Below are positions 17,380-25,461 of a stretch of 52,155 nucleotides of DNA, one piece after another. A program made the position numbers and the translations under genes. Origin of the DNA: Lachnospiraceae bacterium (GTDB taxonomy: Bacteria > Bacillota > Clostridia > Lachnospirales > Lachnospiraceae); NCBI GenBank assembly GCA_030527685.1, contig JAUNAG010000001.1, positions 1-52,155 of the forward strand, read 5' to 3'. Below the pieces are notes generated by a model that did not search any database, was not told where the DNA came from, and saw nothing but the letters and a program-made list of their open reading frames with translations. The first letter of the stretch is position 1. Each line of letters starts with the position of its first letter.

Positions 17380-18863
17380 TGGGAAAAGCCACAGGATTTA
17401 TGGAATATGAGAGACGCTGCGGCAGAAGCCGGCTGCCCGAAGATCGAACAACTACATTTGAAGAATTTCATGAATGGCTTCCGGAGGAGGAGCAGCGGCG
17501 TCAGGCGGCCCGCTGCATGGACTGCGGTGTGCCGTTCTGCCAGTACGGCGGCATGATTGCCGGAATGGGCTCCGGCTGTCCGCTTCACAATCTGGTTCCG
17601 GAGACCAATGATCTGGTTTACAGAGGAAACTGGGAGCAGGCATACCGCCGGCTTGCCAAGACGCACAGCTTCCCCGAGTTTACATCCAGAGTGTGCCCGG
17701 CACTCTGTGAGGCAGCCTGCACCTGCGGCTATCAGGCAGAGCCGGTCAGCACAAAGGAAAATGAGCGTGCGATCATCGACTATGCCTATGCACACGGCCT
17801 GGTCGAAGAGCCGGTACCGGAGATCAGAACGGGAAAAAGGATCGCGGTAGTCGGCAGCGGTCCGTCCGGACTGGCGGCTGCACAGCTGCTGAACCGGAGA
17901 GGCCACAGCGTGACTGTGTTTGAGCGCAATGACCGCATCGGCGGTCTGCTGCGCTACGGTATTCCGAATATGAAGCTCGAAAAACGGGCAATTGACAGAA
18001 GGGTACGTCTGATGGAGCAGGCGGGTGTCGAATTCCGGTGTTCTGTCAATGTCGGTGTGGATGTGACGGCAGAGGAGCTGCTGGAGCAGTATGACCGTGT
18101 TCTTCTGTGCGGCGGTGCCTCAAATCCGCGTGATATCCAGATTCCGGGAAGAGAGGCTGCCGGCATCTATTTTGCGGTGGATTTCCTGACAGAGGTCAGC
18201 AGAAGGCTGATGGATCAGGACTATGATGTGACGAAGGTGATCGGTTCAAAGGACTTCTCCTTCGGAGATCTGACAGGAAAGCAGGTGCTGGTCATCGGAG
18301 GCGGTGATACAGGCAATGACTGTGTAGGAACGGCAATCCGCCTTCGTGCAGCCGGCGTGACACAGCTGGAGATGATGCCGAAGCCGTCTGAAAAGAGAAA
18401 AGATACCAATCCATGGCCGGAGTGGCCCAGAATTCTGAAGACCGATTACGGTCAGGAGGAGGCAATCCGGTTCTTCGGCGGAGACCCGCGCCTCTATCAG
18501 ACAACAGCAACAGAATTCCTGAAGGATGAGAAGGGTCATGTCTGCGGCGTTAAGACGGTGCAGCTGGAGGCAGGAAGCTTCCGTCCGGTTGCCGGAACCG
18601 AGCAGGAACTGAAGGCAGATCTGGTGCTGATTGCGGCCGGTTTTCTGGGAAGCCAGAAATATCTGACCGATGCGTTCGGCGTAGAACTGGACCGCAGAAC
18701 CAATATTGTGACGAAGGGAAGCACCCATCGCACATCGGCTGACCGTGTATTCGCGGCAGGCGATATCCGGAGAGGCCAGTCTCTGGTAGTCTGGGCAATT
18801 GCGGAAGGAAGAGAGGCCGCAAGAGCAATCGACGAGGACCTGATGGGATATACGAATCTGTAA
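17376..18863 (+). CDS. gltD: Glutamate synthase, small subunit
   Basis: This 495-residue flavoprotein supplies NAD(P)H electrons to GltB. The N-terminal Fe-S region has CMDCGVPFC and CPALCEAACTCG. A first dinucleotide fold has VVGSGPSGLAAAQLL (FAD) and a second has VIGGGDTGNDC (NAD(P)H). The C-terminal VFAAGDIRRGQSLVVWAI is the FAD-binding end. The start ATG at 17376 overlaps the gltB stop; an adjacent ATG at 17379 is an alternative. AAAGGAGG lies just upstream within gltB. A 20-bp perfect terminator stem follows the gene. Confidence 0.95.
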   Translation: MMGKATGFMEYERRCGRSRLPEDRTTTFEEFHEWLPEEEQRRQAARCMDCGVPFCQYGGMIAGMGSGCPLHNLVPETNDLVYRGNWEQAYRRLAKTHSFPEFTSRVCPALCEAACTCGYQAEPVSTKENERAIIDYAYAHGLVEEPVPEIRTGKRIAVVGSGPSGLAAAQLLNRRGHSVTVFERNDRIGGLLRYGIPNMKLEKRAIDRRVRLMEQAGVEFRCSVNVGVDVTAEELLEQYDRVLLCGGASNPRDIQIPGREAAGIYFAVDFLTEVSRRLMDQDYDVTKVIGSKDFSFGDLTGKQVLVIGGGDTGNDCVGTAIRLRAAGVTQLEMMPKPSEKRKDTNPWPEWPRILKTDYGQEEAIRFFGGDPRLYQTTATEFLKDEKGHVCGVKTVQLEAGSFRPVAGTEQELKADLVLIAAGFLGSQKYLTDAFGVELDRRTNIVTKGSTHRTSADRVFAAGDIRRGQSLVVWAIAEGREAARAIDEDLMGYTNL

Positions 18864-18918
18864 GTATCTGAAGGAGGCGTCTGAAGTAAAAGTCAGTCGC
18901 AGCACAGGATTAAACGAA

Positions 18919-18966
18919 AGAAGGAGCCGCAGCAATCCGGGATTTTGGATTGCTGCGGCTCCTTCT
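18919..18966. terminator. Terminator between convergent gltD and oxidoreductase genes
   Basis: A perfect 20-bp stem (18919-18938 with 18947-18966) encloses an 8-base loop. It sits between two converging genes and can serve both strands, although flanking T-runs are weak. Confidence 0.75.
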
Positions 18967-18987
18967 CGTACCGGATAAGGACAATGT

Positions 18988-19962
18988 TCAGTCTTCAAAC
19001 GGGAACTTTACGCCGAAATCGGCGCGGATGCCGTCCATGAGTTCCATCACACGGATGGTTTCCGCGTGCGGCATCTCCGGGCATTCCAGTCTGCCATCGG
19101 CCAATGCATCGCGGCAGGCAAGAACTTCGTATTCATAGCCGGTCACCTGTTCCGGAACCGGAACGGTCCGGATGCATTCGCGGTTCTTATTGAAGACGCG
19201 GATTTCTTCGGGGTTATTGATGTTCTGCACCTCGATATAGCCGTCGGTTCCGTTGATGACACCTTCGCGGTCGGATAAAGCCAGCATGGAGGCATAGAGG
19301 AAGGCTGCTTTTCCGTCTTCAAAGTACAGAGTGATGCTGTCCTGGGCATCCACACCGGTCTCGAGTTTGGTGCAGCCTGCCTCAACGCGGCTGATCCGGT
19401 CGCCGAAGCACATCAGTGCAAAGTTGATCGGATAAACGCCGAGATCCAGAAGCGCGCCGCCTGCAAGCTCCGGCTTAACCATTCGTTCCTTGTGCAGAAT
19501 CGGGTAGCCGAGATTGGCCTGCAGAGAGGTTACTTCACCGATGACGCCGCTCCCGATCAGGTCATTGATCATCCGGCGGCTCGGCATATAGCGCGTCCAG
19601 ATCGCTTCGGTTACGAGGACACCTTTTTCTTCGGCAAAGCGGAGAAGTTCGGCAGCCTGCTTTGCATTTGCCGTAAAGGACTTCTCAACAAGCACTGCCT
19701 TGCCGTGCCCGACACAGAGCTTTGCATGTTCGAAGTGATGGGAATGCGGGGTGGCGATGTAGATCAGATCCACATCGGGATCGGAAGCCAGTTCTTCATA
19801 GGAGCCGTAGGATCTGCTGCAGTTCCATCTGGATGCAAATGCAGCCGCCCTCTCTGCGTCCCGGGCTCCGATCGCAAGGAGCCTGACAGAATCATCCATT
19901 CCGTTGATCGTTTCAGCCATTGTGGCGGCAATGCGGCCGGCACCCAAAATACCGATATTCAT
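18988..19962 (-). CDS. Gfo/Idh/MocA family oxidoreductase
   Basis: This 324-residue NAD(P)-dependent enzyme has a Rossmann start (MNIGILGAGRIA; the glycine motif is at 7-12), YIATPHSHHFEHA and VLVEKSFTAN. Family members oxidise or reduce sugars, inositols or amino sugars, often with the Lys of an EKP motif in catalysis. Here the motif reads EKS, so the proline is replaced; the Lys is kept. The C-terminal domain has GGALLDLGVYPI, which carries the conserved Asp and Tyr. I chose the ATG at 19962 because GGAGGAG precedes it and the Rossmann fold starts there. The substrate cannot be told. Confidence 0.85.
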   Translation of the reverse strand: MNIGILGAGRIAATMAETINGMDDSVRLLAIGARDAERAAAFASRWNCSRSYGSYEELASDPDVDLIYIATPHSHHFEHAKLCVGHGKAVLVEKSFTANAKQAAELLRFAEEKGVLVTEAIWTRYMPSRRMINDLIGSGVIGEVTSLQANLGYPILHKERMVKPELAGGALLDLGVYPINFALMCFGDRISRVEAGCTKLETGVDAQDSITLYFEDGKAAFLYASMLALSDREGVINGTDGYIEVQNINNPEEIRVFNKNRECIRTVPVPEQVTGYEYEVLACRDALADGRLECPEMPHAETIRVMELMDGIRADFGVKFPFED

Positions 19963-19990
19963 AGGAACTCCTCCTCGTTTTGTTATAAAG

Positions 19991-20021
19991 AAAGGCATGT
20001 CCGCAGTGTGGACATGCCTTT
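19991..20021 (-). terminator. Terminator after pgi
   Basis: AAAGGCATGTCC pairs perfectly with GGACATGCCTTT around a 7-base loop, about 25 bases past the pgi stop on the minus strand. CTTTATAAC follows in that direction. Confidence 0.7.
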
Positions 20022-20045
20022 ATATGGTTTATGTTATTGGATTGA

Positions 20046-21626
20046 TCAGATCTCCAGCAGGTCGCTGTAAACCTTCAGTGCGCCTTCTGTGTTGTGAGCA
20101 AGGACGTTGGTTGCAAGAACCTTGCCGAGCTGAACGCCTTCCTGATCGAAGCTGTTGATATTCCACAGGAAGCCCTGGAACATAACCTTGTTCTCGAAGT
20201 GAGCAAGGAGTGCGCCGAGTGACTTCGGTGTCAGAGTCTGTCCTGTGATGATGCTGGACGGACGGCCGCCGTGGAAGACCTTGTTCGGGTTCTCATCAGT
20301 CTTGCCGCAGGCAAATGCAACGATCTGTGCTGCAACGTTAGCGCAGAGCTTCTGCTGGCTTGTGCTGCCCTTGATGACAACATCATTGCCGAGCTGGCTT
20401 TCTCTGAAGCCGACGAACTGCAGCGGGATGATGTCTGTTCCCTGATGAAGGAGCTGGAAGAAGGAGTGCTGGCCGTTTGTGCCCGGCTCGCCCCAGATAA
20501 GCGGGCCTGTCTTGTAATCGATCTTCTCGCCGAAACGGTTGACTGCCTTGCCGTTGGATTCCATATCCAGCTGCTGCAGATGTGCCGGGAAACGGCTCAG
20601 TGCCTGAGAATACGGAAGAACTGCAGTGGAAGTATAGCCGAGGATATTTCTCTCGTAAACACCGATCAGAGCGTCGAGCATAGAAGAGTTCTTTCTGATA
20701 TCAGTGTTCTTGCAGAGCTGATCCTGCTCAGCAGCACCGGCAAGGATTTCTGCGAAGACTTCCGGACCGAATGCCAGAGAAAGAACAGCGCCGCCTACAG
20801 CAGAGCTGGAGGAGTAACGGCCGCCGATGTAGTCATCCATGAAGAATGCATCGAGATAATCAGCGCTCTTGGCAAGCGGAGAAGAATCGGATGTAACAGC
20901 GACCATATGTCTGGACGGATTCAGGCCTGCCTTGACAAGAGCGTCCTTAACGAAGGATTCGTTGGTCAGAGTCTCAAGAGTTGTGCCGGATTTGGAAACC
21001 AGTACGAAGAGAGCGTGAGCAACATCTGTGCGTGCGAGCACTGCGGAAGCGTCATCCGGATCAACGTTGCTGATGAATCTTGCTTCCATCTTCAGGGAGT
21101 TGTTCTTCTTTGCCCAGTTCTCAAGAGCGATATAAAGAGCGCGCGGGCCGAGGTCGCTGCCGCCGATACCGATCTGGACGACCTGAGTGAACTTCTCACC
21201 TGCTTCGTTTGTGATTTCACCTGCGTGAACCTTGTTGGCGAATTCATTGATTCTGTTCTGTACGCCTGTGTAGAACTCTCTCTTGTTGACGCCGTCAGCG
21301 ATGACATCATTGCCGAGCTGGCCGCGGACAAGCTGATGAAGAACGTGTCTCTTCTCGCCGGTGTTGACAATGCCGCCGTTGTAGAGCTCTGCGAACTTTT
21401 CTGTCAGCTGTGCTTCGTCAGCGAGCTTCTGCATATCTGCAAGAATTTCATCGTTGACCTTCTTAGCGCCGAAATTATAGGTAAGGCCGCCGCCCATCGG
21501 AACGGAATAGTTCTTTACGCGCTCAGCGCCTGCTTCACCGGCCAGAACCTCTGCAAGATTAACCTTTGCGTCGGACTCTAATGCCTTGAAAGCATCTAAA
21601 GTATCCAGGTTATTCCATCTGATCAT
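20046..21626 (-). CDS. pgi: Glucose-6-phosphate isomerase
   Basis: This 526-residue cytosolic enzyme interconverts glucose-6-phosphate and fructose-6-phosphate. Family motifs are IGIGGSDLGPRAL, VSKSGTTLETLTNE, GGRYSSSSAVGGAVLSLAFG and NGQHSFFQLLHQGTDIIP (catalytic His region). The length matches the longer isomerase group rather than the roughly 450-residue Bacillus form. I chose the ATG at 21626 because GGAGGA lies 7 bases upstream; an ATG at 21641 would have no ribosome site. It is divergent from the sugar ABC operon. Codon choice is strongly biased, consistent with high expression. Confidence 0.94.
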   Translation of the reverse strand: MIRWNNLDTLDAFKALESDAKVNLAEVLAGEAGAERVKNYSVPMGGGLTYNFGAKKVNDEILADMQKLADEAQLTEKFAELYNGGIVNTGEKRHVLHQLVRGQLGNDVIADGVNKREFYTGVQNRINEFANKVHAGEITNEAGEKFTQVVQIGIGGSDLGPRALYIALENWAKKNNSLKMEARFISNVDPDDASAVLARTDVAHALFVLVSKSGTTLETLTNESFVKDALVKAGLNPSRHMVAVTSDSSPLAKSADYLDAFFMDDYIGGRYSSSSAVGGAVLSLAFGPEVFAEILAGAAEQDQLCKNTDIRKNSSMLDALIGVYERNILGYTSTAVLPYSQALSRFPAHLQQLDMESNGKAVNRFGEKIDYKTGPLIWGEPGTNGQHSFFQLLHQGTDIIPLQFVGFRESQLGNDVVIKGSTSQQKLCANVAAQIVAFACGKTDENPNKVFHGGRPSSIITGQTLTPKSLGALLAHFENKVMFQGFLWNINSFDQEGVQLGKVLATNVLAHNTEGALKVYSDLLEI

Positions 21627-22166
21627 GTTCTTATCCTCCATGATGAATTGTTTCTTTATCCAATTTTTTATAATAGCACAGTCAGGACTGTTTTTCTATT
21701 TTTTATATTAATAGGAAGAGTGATCGGAAAAGTTTGCTGTTCGGCAGGTCTTACAGTCGATGCAGGCTGCGCAGACAGTCAGACTGAAACGGGTGTTTCT
21801 GATGATTTTTATCACCCGGGAGAATAAAAAAGTTGCACATAATTATCTAAAAATTGCGATTTTGAGTATAAAATTATCGAGCTACTGAAACGGAGTTTTA
21901 CGGAAGTTATTTTAATGTTTGTATATAATAGATAATGGAATGAACAGACTGTTATGATATATAGACAAAAGGTAAAAAATATAAAAATAAGAAAAGCAAT
22001 TATTAGTACTCAATAAGCAATAATTAAAGGGCATTGACGACCGGACTTTGATAAGATGAGTTTACAAAAAAGATCGTAATAAACAAGTTTCACAAAAACA
22101 GTGCATCGCATTTGAAAGATGACTGAATAATGCGGTGTGCCACACAAACAATTTAAGGAGGAGAAC
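21627..22166. other. 540-bp divergent regulatory region of pgi and sugar operon
   Basis: No credible gene is seen. The region is AT-rich, with a TATAAT at 21924-21929 that could be a -10 for the sugar operon. ACTGAAACGG occurs twice (21783-21792 and 21884-21893); the first is part of a GAAAC-GGGT-GTTTC inverted repeat (21786-21799). AATTATT and AATAATT form another inverted repeat near 21999-22026. These are candidate regulator sites; no canonical cre box was found. Confidence 0.45.
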
Positions 22167-23465
22167 ATGTTTAAAAAGGGTTTAGCAGGGCTTTTATCAG
22201 CAGCAATGGCAGTCGGAATGCTGGGAACAGCAATGGTTCCGATGAACATCATGGCAGATGACGTTGAAGAGATTACCTGGATGTTCTGGGATGACCTGGA
22301 AGCAACCGAGGACCTGATCTCCAAGGGCTACAAGCAGATTCTTGACCGCTACAACGAAGAATATGCAGGCAAGTATCATGTAACAGCCATCACAACGAAC
22401 CTGGAAGAGTATGACGGCAAGGTCAATGCACTTGTTGCAGCAGGCCAGACACCGGATGTTTTCATCTGTAACCCGGGCCCGAACCTTGATGTTTATGTCA
22501 ATGCAGGCGTTGCAGCTGATCTGACAGACATTCTGCAGAATCAGGAAAAAGAATGGTACGATACATTTACAGACGGCATCTTCGAATCTCTGACCTATGA
22601 CGGAAAGATCATGGCAGTTCCGACAAACTTCGCAGCTGCATGCGTATACTACAACACAGAGATGTTTGATGCAGCAGGCGTTGAAGTTCCGAAGACCTTC
22701 GATGAGCTCCTTGAAGTATGCCAGACACTGAAGGATGCAGGCTACACACCGATCTCCTGCTCAGCAGGTACAGCATGGTGCCTCTCCATGATCGCCGGTT
22801 ATCTGTGCGACCGTCAGGGCGTTGACCTCGATGCTATTGCTGCTCACGAAGCAAACTGGACAGATGATGTTGTTGTTCAGGCAGCTACAAAGCTGAAAGA
22901 GCTTTCTCAGTATTTCCAGGAAACAGCAGCAGGCGACTCCAACGATCAGGCTACAGCAGGCTTCTATAACGGCGAAGCAGCAATGCTCGTTCAGGGCTCC
23001 TGGGCAATCGGCCAGATCAACGGCAACAATCCGGACTTCGAGAGCAAGTGCGGCGTGTTCCAGTTCCCGGCAATCGAAGGCGCTAATGACCCGAACCGTA
23101 TGATCGTTAAGACAGACAACCTGGTTATGAGTTCCACAACAGAGCATCAGGAAGCAGCTGTCGCTCTGATGAAGATGTTCACAGACGAAACAGCTCAGAA
23201 GTATACAGCAGAAATCGGCGGCAAGTTCCCGATTATCAAGAACGTTGAGATCGATTATGAAGTTGCTCCGGCACAGCTGAAGTACGTCGTTGATATCATG
23301 TCCACAGCAACAGGTAACTTCGGATTCTACAATGAGTCTCTCGCATCCGTAGAAGCAGGCGACACATTCGATAACGCAATGGTCGATGTATTCCTCGGCA
23401 ACCAGACTCCGGAAGAAGCTTGCCAGACCATCCAGACTTACTACGAAGACAACGTTTGGGAATAA
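22167..23465 (+). CDS. Sugar ABC transporter substrate-binding protein (CUT1)
   Basis: This 432-residue extracellular binding protein belongs to SBP family 1. A signal peptide spans about 1-31 and the mature part starts near ADDVEEITWMFW. Typical fold features are VNALVAAGQTPDVFI, YDGKIMAVPTNF and MLVQGSWAIGQI. There is no cysteine lipobox, unlike most Gram-positive binding proteins, so membrane attachment is unclear. AAGGAGG precedes ATG 22167. A hairpin follows the gene, probably keeping its mRNA more abundant than the permease mRNA. With the GH3 and GH43 genes downstream, xylo- or arabino-oligosaccharides are the likely ligand (inferred). Confidence 0.9.
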   Translation: MFKKGLAGLLSAAMAVGMLGTAMVPMNIMADDVEEITWMFWDDLEATEDLISKGYKQILDRYNEEYAGKYHVTAITTNLEEYDGKVNALVAAGQTPDVFICNPGPNLDVYVNAGVAADLTDILQNQEKEWYDTFTDGIFESLTYDGKIMAVPTNFAAACVYYNTEMFDAAGVEVPKTFDELLEVCQTLKDAGYTPISCSAGTAWCLSMIAGYLCDRQGVDLDAIAAHEANWTDDVVVQAATKLKELSQYFQETAAGDSNDQATAGFYNGEAAMLVQGSWAIGQINGNNPDFESKCGVFQFPAIEGANDPNRMIVKTDNLVMSSTTEHQEAAVALMKMFTDETAQKYTAEIGGKFPIIKNVEIDYEVAPAQLKYVVDIMSTATGNFGFYNESLASVEAGDTFDNAMVDVFLGNQTPEEACQTIQTYYEDNVWE

Positions 23466-23503
23466 TCCGGCAGACTGAAAACCTACTGATCTGAATGAAG
23501 TGT

Positions 23504-23542
23504 AAAAAAAGGGCTGCTGCCGCATCGGCAGCGGCCCCTTTT
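23504..23542 (+). terminator. Intra-operon hairpin after the binding-protein gene
   Basis: AAAAAAAGGGCTGCTGCCG pairs with CGGCAGCGGCCCCTTTT, forming a terminator-like stem between the binding protein and the first permease. Such partial terminators often raise binding-protein levels relative to permeases. Confidence 0.7.
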
Positions 23543-23682
23543 CTATAAATCGGCCGCAGATGTACTTCCTGCAGATACACTGACTGCAGACAGACGGACT
23601 TTATACTGCTGCTGCCGATGCCTTACTGCAGACGAATTTGCCTGCACCGGCAAAGATGACTTGATTTAAAGGAGAAAAACTA

Positions 23683-24570
23683 ATGGATAAGCTGCTGAAG
23701 GATAAAAAGGCGATCATCCTGTTTGTGACACCCGCACTGGCCATGTTTGTGGTGATCCTGGTGATCCCGATCATTCAGATGTTTTATTATTCGCTCTGCG
23801 ATTATGCGGCTCTGACACCTCCGGTGTTCAAAGGCCTGGCCAATTACAAGAAGCTGTTCTTCAAGGATGCAACCTTTAAGATTGCGCTGAAGAATTCTCT
23901 GTTCTTTATGATCTTCTCGGCTGTGACACAGCAGATTATCGGTCTGTTTCTGGCTGTTCTTCTGACCAACATTCCGAGAGGACGCAACCTGTTCAAGAAT
24001 ATCTACTATCTGCCGTGCGTACTTTCTTCCGCAGCACTCGGTCTTCTGTGGGCCTTCATGTTCAACCCGAAGATCGGTATCAACCAGCTGCTGGCAAAGA
24101 TCGGAATCAAGGGACCGCTCTGGCTGATGGATTCCAAGGGCTTCATCGTCCTGCCGATGTGGGTCATCGCATTCGTTGCCTTATGGCAGTACGTCGGCCA
24201 GAATATGATGCTTTATATGGCACAGATCACCGGCATCTCCAGGGAACTGTTTGAAGCTTCCTATGTAGACGGTGCATCAAAGCCGCAGGCATTCTGGTAT
24301 ATCACGCTTCCGCTGATTAAGCCGATGATGATTACATCACTTTCACTGAATTGCATCGGATCATTGAAATTCTTTGATCTTGTGTATAACATGACACAGG
24401 GCGGACCGAACCACCGTACAGAGGTGCTTGCAACCCAGCTCTATGCAGAAGGCTTTAACTACTTCAAATACGGCTATGCAAGTGCAATTTCTGTTGTCCT
24501 GCTCGTGATGTGTCTCGTTGTGACTGTGCTGATCAAGCGCGTTATCAAAGTAGAAACATACGAGTCTTAA
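23683..24570 (+). CDS. Sugar ABC transporter permease (MalF/UgpA type)
   Basis: This 295-residue membrane protein has six predicted segments. The EAA loop that contacts the ATPase reads EASYVDGASKPQAFWYITLP near residues 194-213. It starts at ATG 23683 after AAAGGAG. With the next gene it should form the heterodimeric channel of a CUT1 importer. No ATPase is encoded here, so a shared MsmK-like ATPase elsewhere is expected (known for Firmicute CUT1 systems; inferred here). Confidence 0.93.
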   Translation: MDKLLKDKKAIILFVTPALAMFVVILVIPIIQMFYYSLCDYAALTPPVFKGLANYKKLFFKDATFKIALKNSLFFMIFSAVTQQIIGLFLAVLLTNIPRGRNLFKNIYYLPCVLSSAALGLLWAFMFNPKIGINQLLAKIGIKGPLWLMDSKGFIVLPMWVIAFVALWQYVGQNMMLYMAQITGISRELFEASYVDGASKPQAFWYITLPLIKPMMITSLSLNCIGSLKFFDLVYNMTQGGPNHRTEVLATQLYAEGFNYFKYGYASAISVVLLVMCLVVTVLIKRVIKVETYES

Positions 24571-24590
24571 GGAGAGGAGGCGAGGAAAGA

Positions 24591-25442
24591 ATGGCTGCTG
24601 TTGAAAAAAAGAAAAAGAAGCTGCTTTCGCCGGTTATGATTCTGATCTATGTGCTGCTGATTCTGCTGGCATTTATCTATCTGGCACCGCTTCTGTGGAT
24701 GCTTTCGGTTTCTCTGAAGGACAATGCGGGCGTTATGTCTGCACCGTTCTCTCTTCCGGAAACCATACACTGGAAAAACTATGCAGAGGCATGGAGACTC
24801 GGCAGACTGGGCGCTGCTCTTCTGAACTCCGTGCTGGTCTGCGGTGCTACGCTTGTTATCAGCCTGTTTTTCGGCTCGATGGCTGCATTTGCCATTGCAA
24901 GAATGAAATGGAAGCTCTCTGAGCTGACACATATGTTCTTCCTGGTCGGCATGATGGTACCGGTACACTGCATCCTGATTCCGCTGTTTGTCCGGTTTGC
25001 AAAGCTGGGTCTCACCAACTCGAGATTCGGCCTGATGCTTCCGTATATTACGTTCTCACTTCCGATGACAATCTTCCTGCTGACAGGCTTCTTCAGAACC
25101 ATGCCGCGGGAGATCTTCGAATCGGCTGCGATTGACGGCTGCAGTATCTACGGCTGCTTCTTCAAGATTGCACTGCCGCTCTGCAAAACCGGCTTCTTTA
25201 TCTCCGGTCTGATGACATTTGTCGGAAACTGGAATGAGCTGCTGCTCGCAATGGTCTTTATCTCAGATCCTGCGAGAAAGACGCTTCCGGTTACCCTGAC
25301 TTACTTCGTCGGACCTTATGCAACGAATTATGTACAGATGTTTGCGGCGATCATCATTGCGATTGCGCCGACAATTATCGTATACAGCTTGTTCAGTAAC
25401 CAGATCGTCGAAGGTCTGACTGCAGGCGCAGTGAAGGGATAA
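24591..25442 (+). CDS. Sugar ABC transporter permease (MalG/UgpE type)
   Basis: This 283-residue second permease has a lysine-rich start (VEKKKKKLL), about six membrane segments, and the EAA loop ESAAIDGCSIYGCFFKIALP. GGAGAGGAGG lies upstream of ATG 24591, 20 bases after the previous stop. It pairs with the preceding permease. The GH3 gene follows after about 20 bases, so import and hydrolysis genes are co-transcribed. Confidence 0.93.
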   Translation: MAAVEKKKKKLLSPVMILIYVLLILLAFIYLAPLLWMLSVSLKDNAGVMSAPFSLPETIHWKNYAEAWRLGRLGAALLNSVLVCGATLVISLFFGSMAAFAIARMKWKLSELTHMFFLVGMMVPVHCILIPLFVRFAKLGLTNSRFGLMLPYITFSLPMTIFLLTGFFRTMPREIFESAAIDGCSIYGCFFKIALPLCKTGFFISGLMTFVGNWNELLLAMVFISDPARKTLPVTLTYFVGPYATNYVQMFAAIIIAIAPTIIVYSLFSNQIVEGLTAGAVKG

Positions 25443-25461
25443 CACCCGGAAAGGAAACAGG

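Noticed and set aside
20271-21581. 436-codon plus-strand frame opposite pgi
   Set aside because: The minus-strand frame is an unmistakable isomerase with a ribosome site; the opposite frame has no motif or start signal.
21786-21799. Catabolite repression (cre) site
   Set aside because: GAAACGGGTGTTTC lacks the central CG spacing of the cre consensus.
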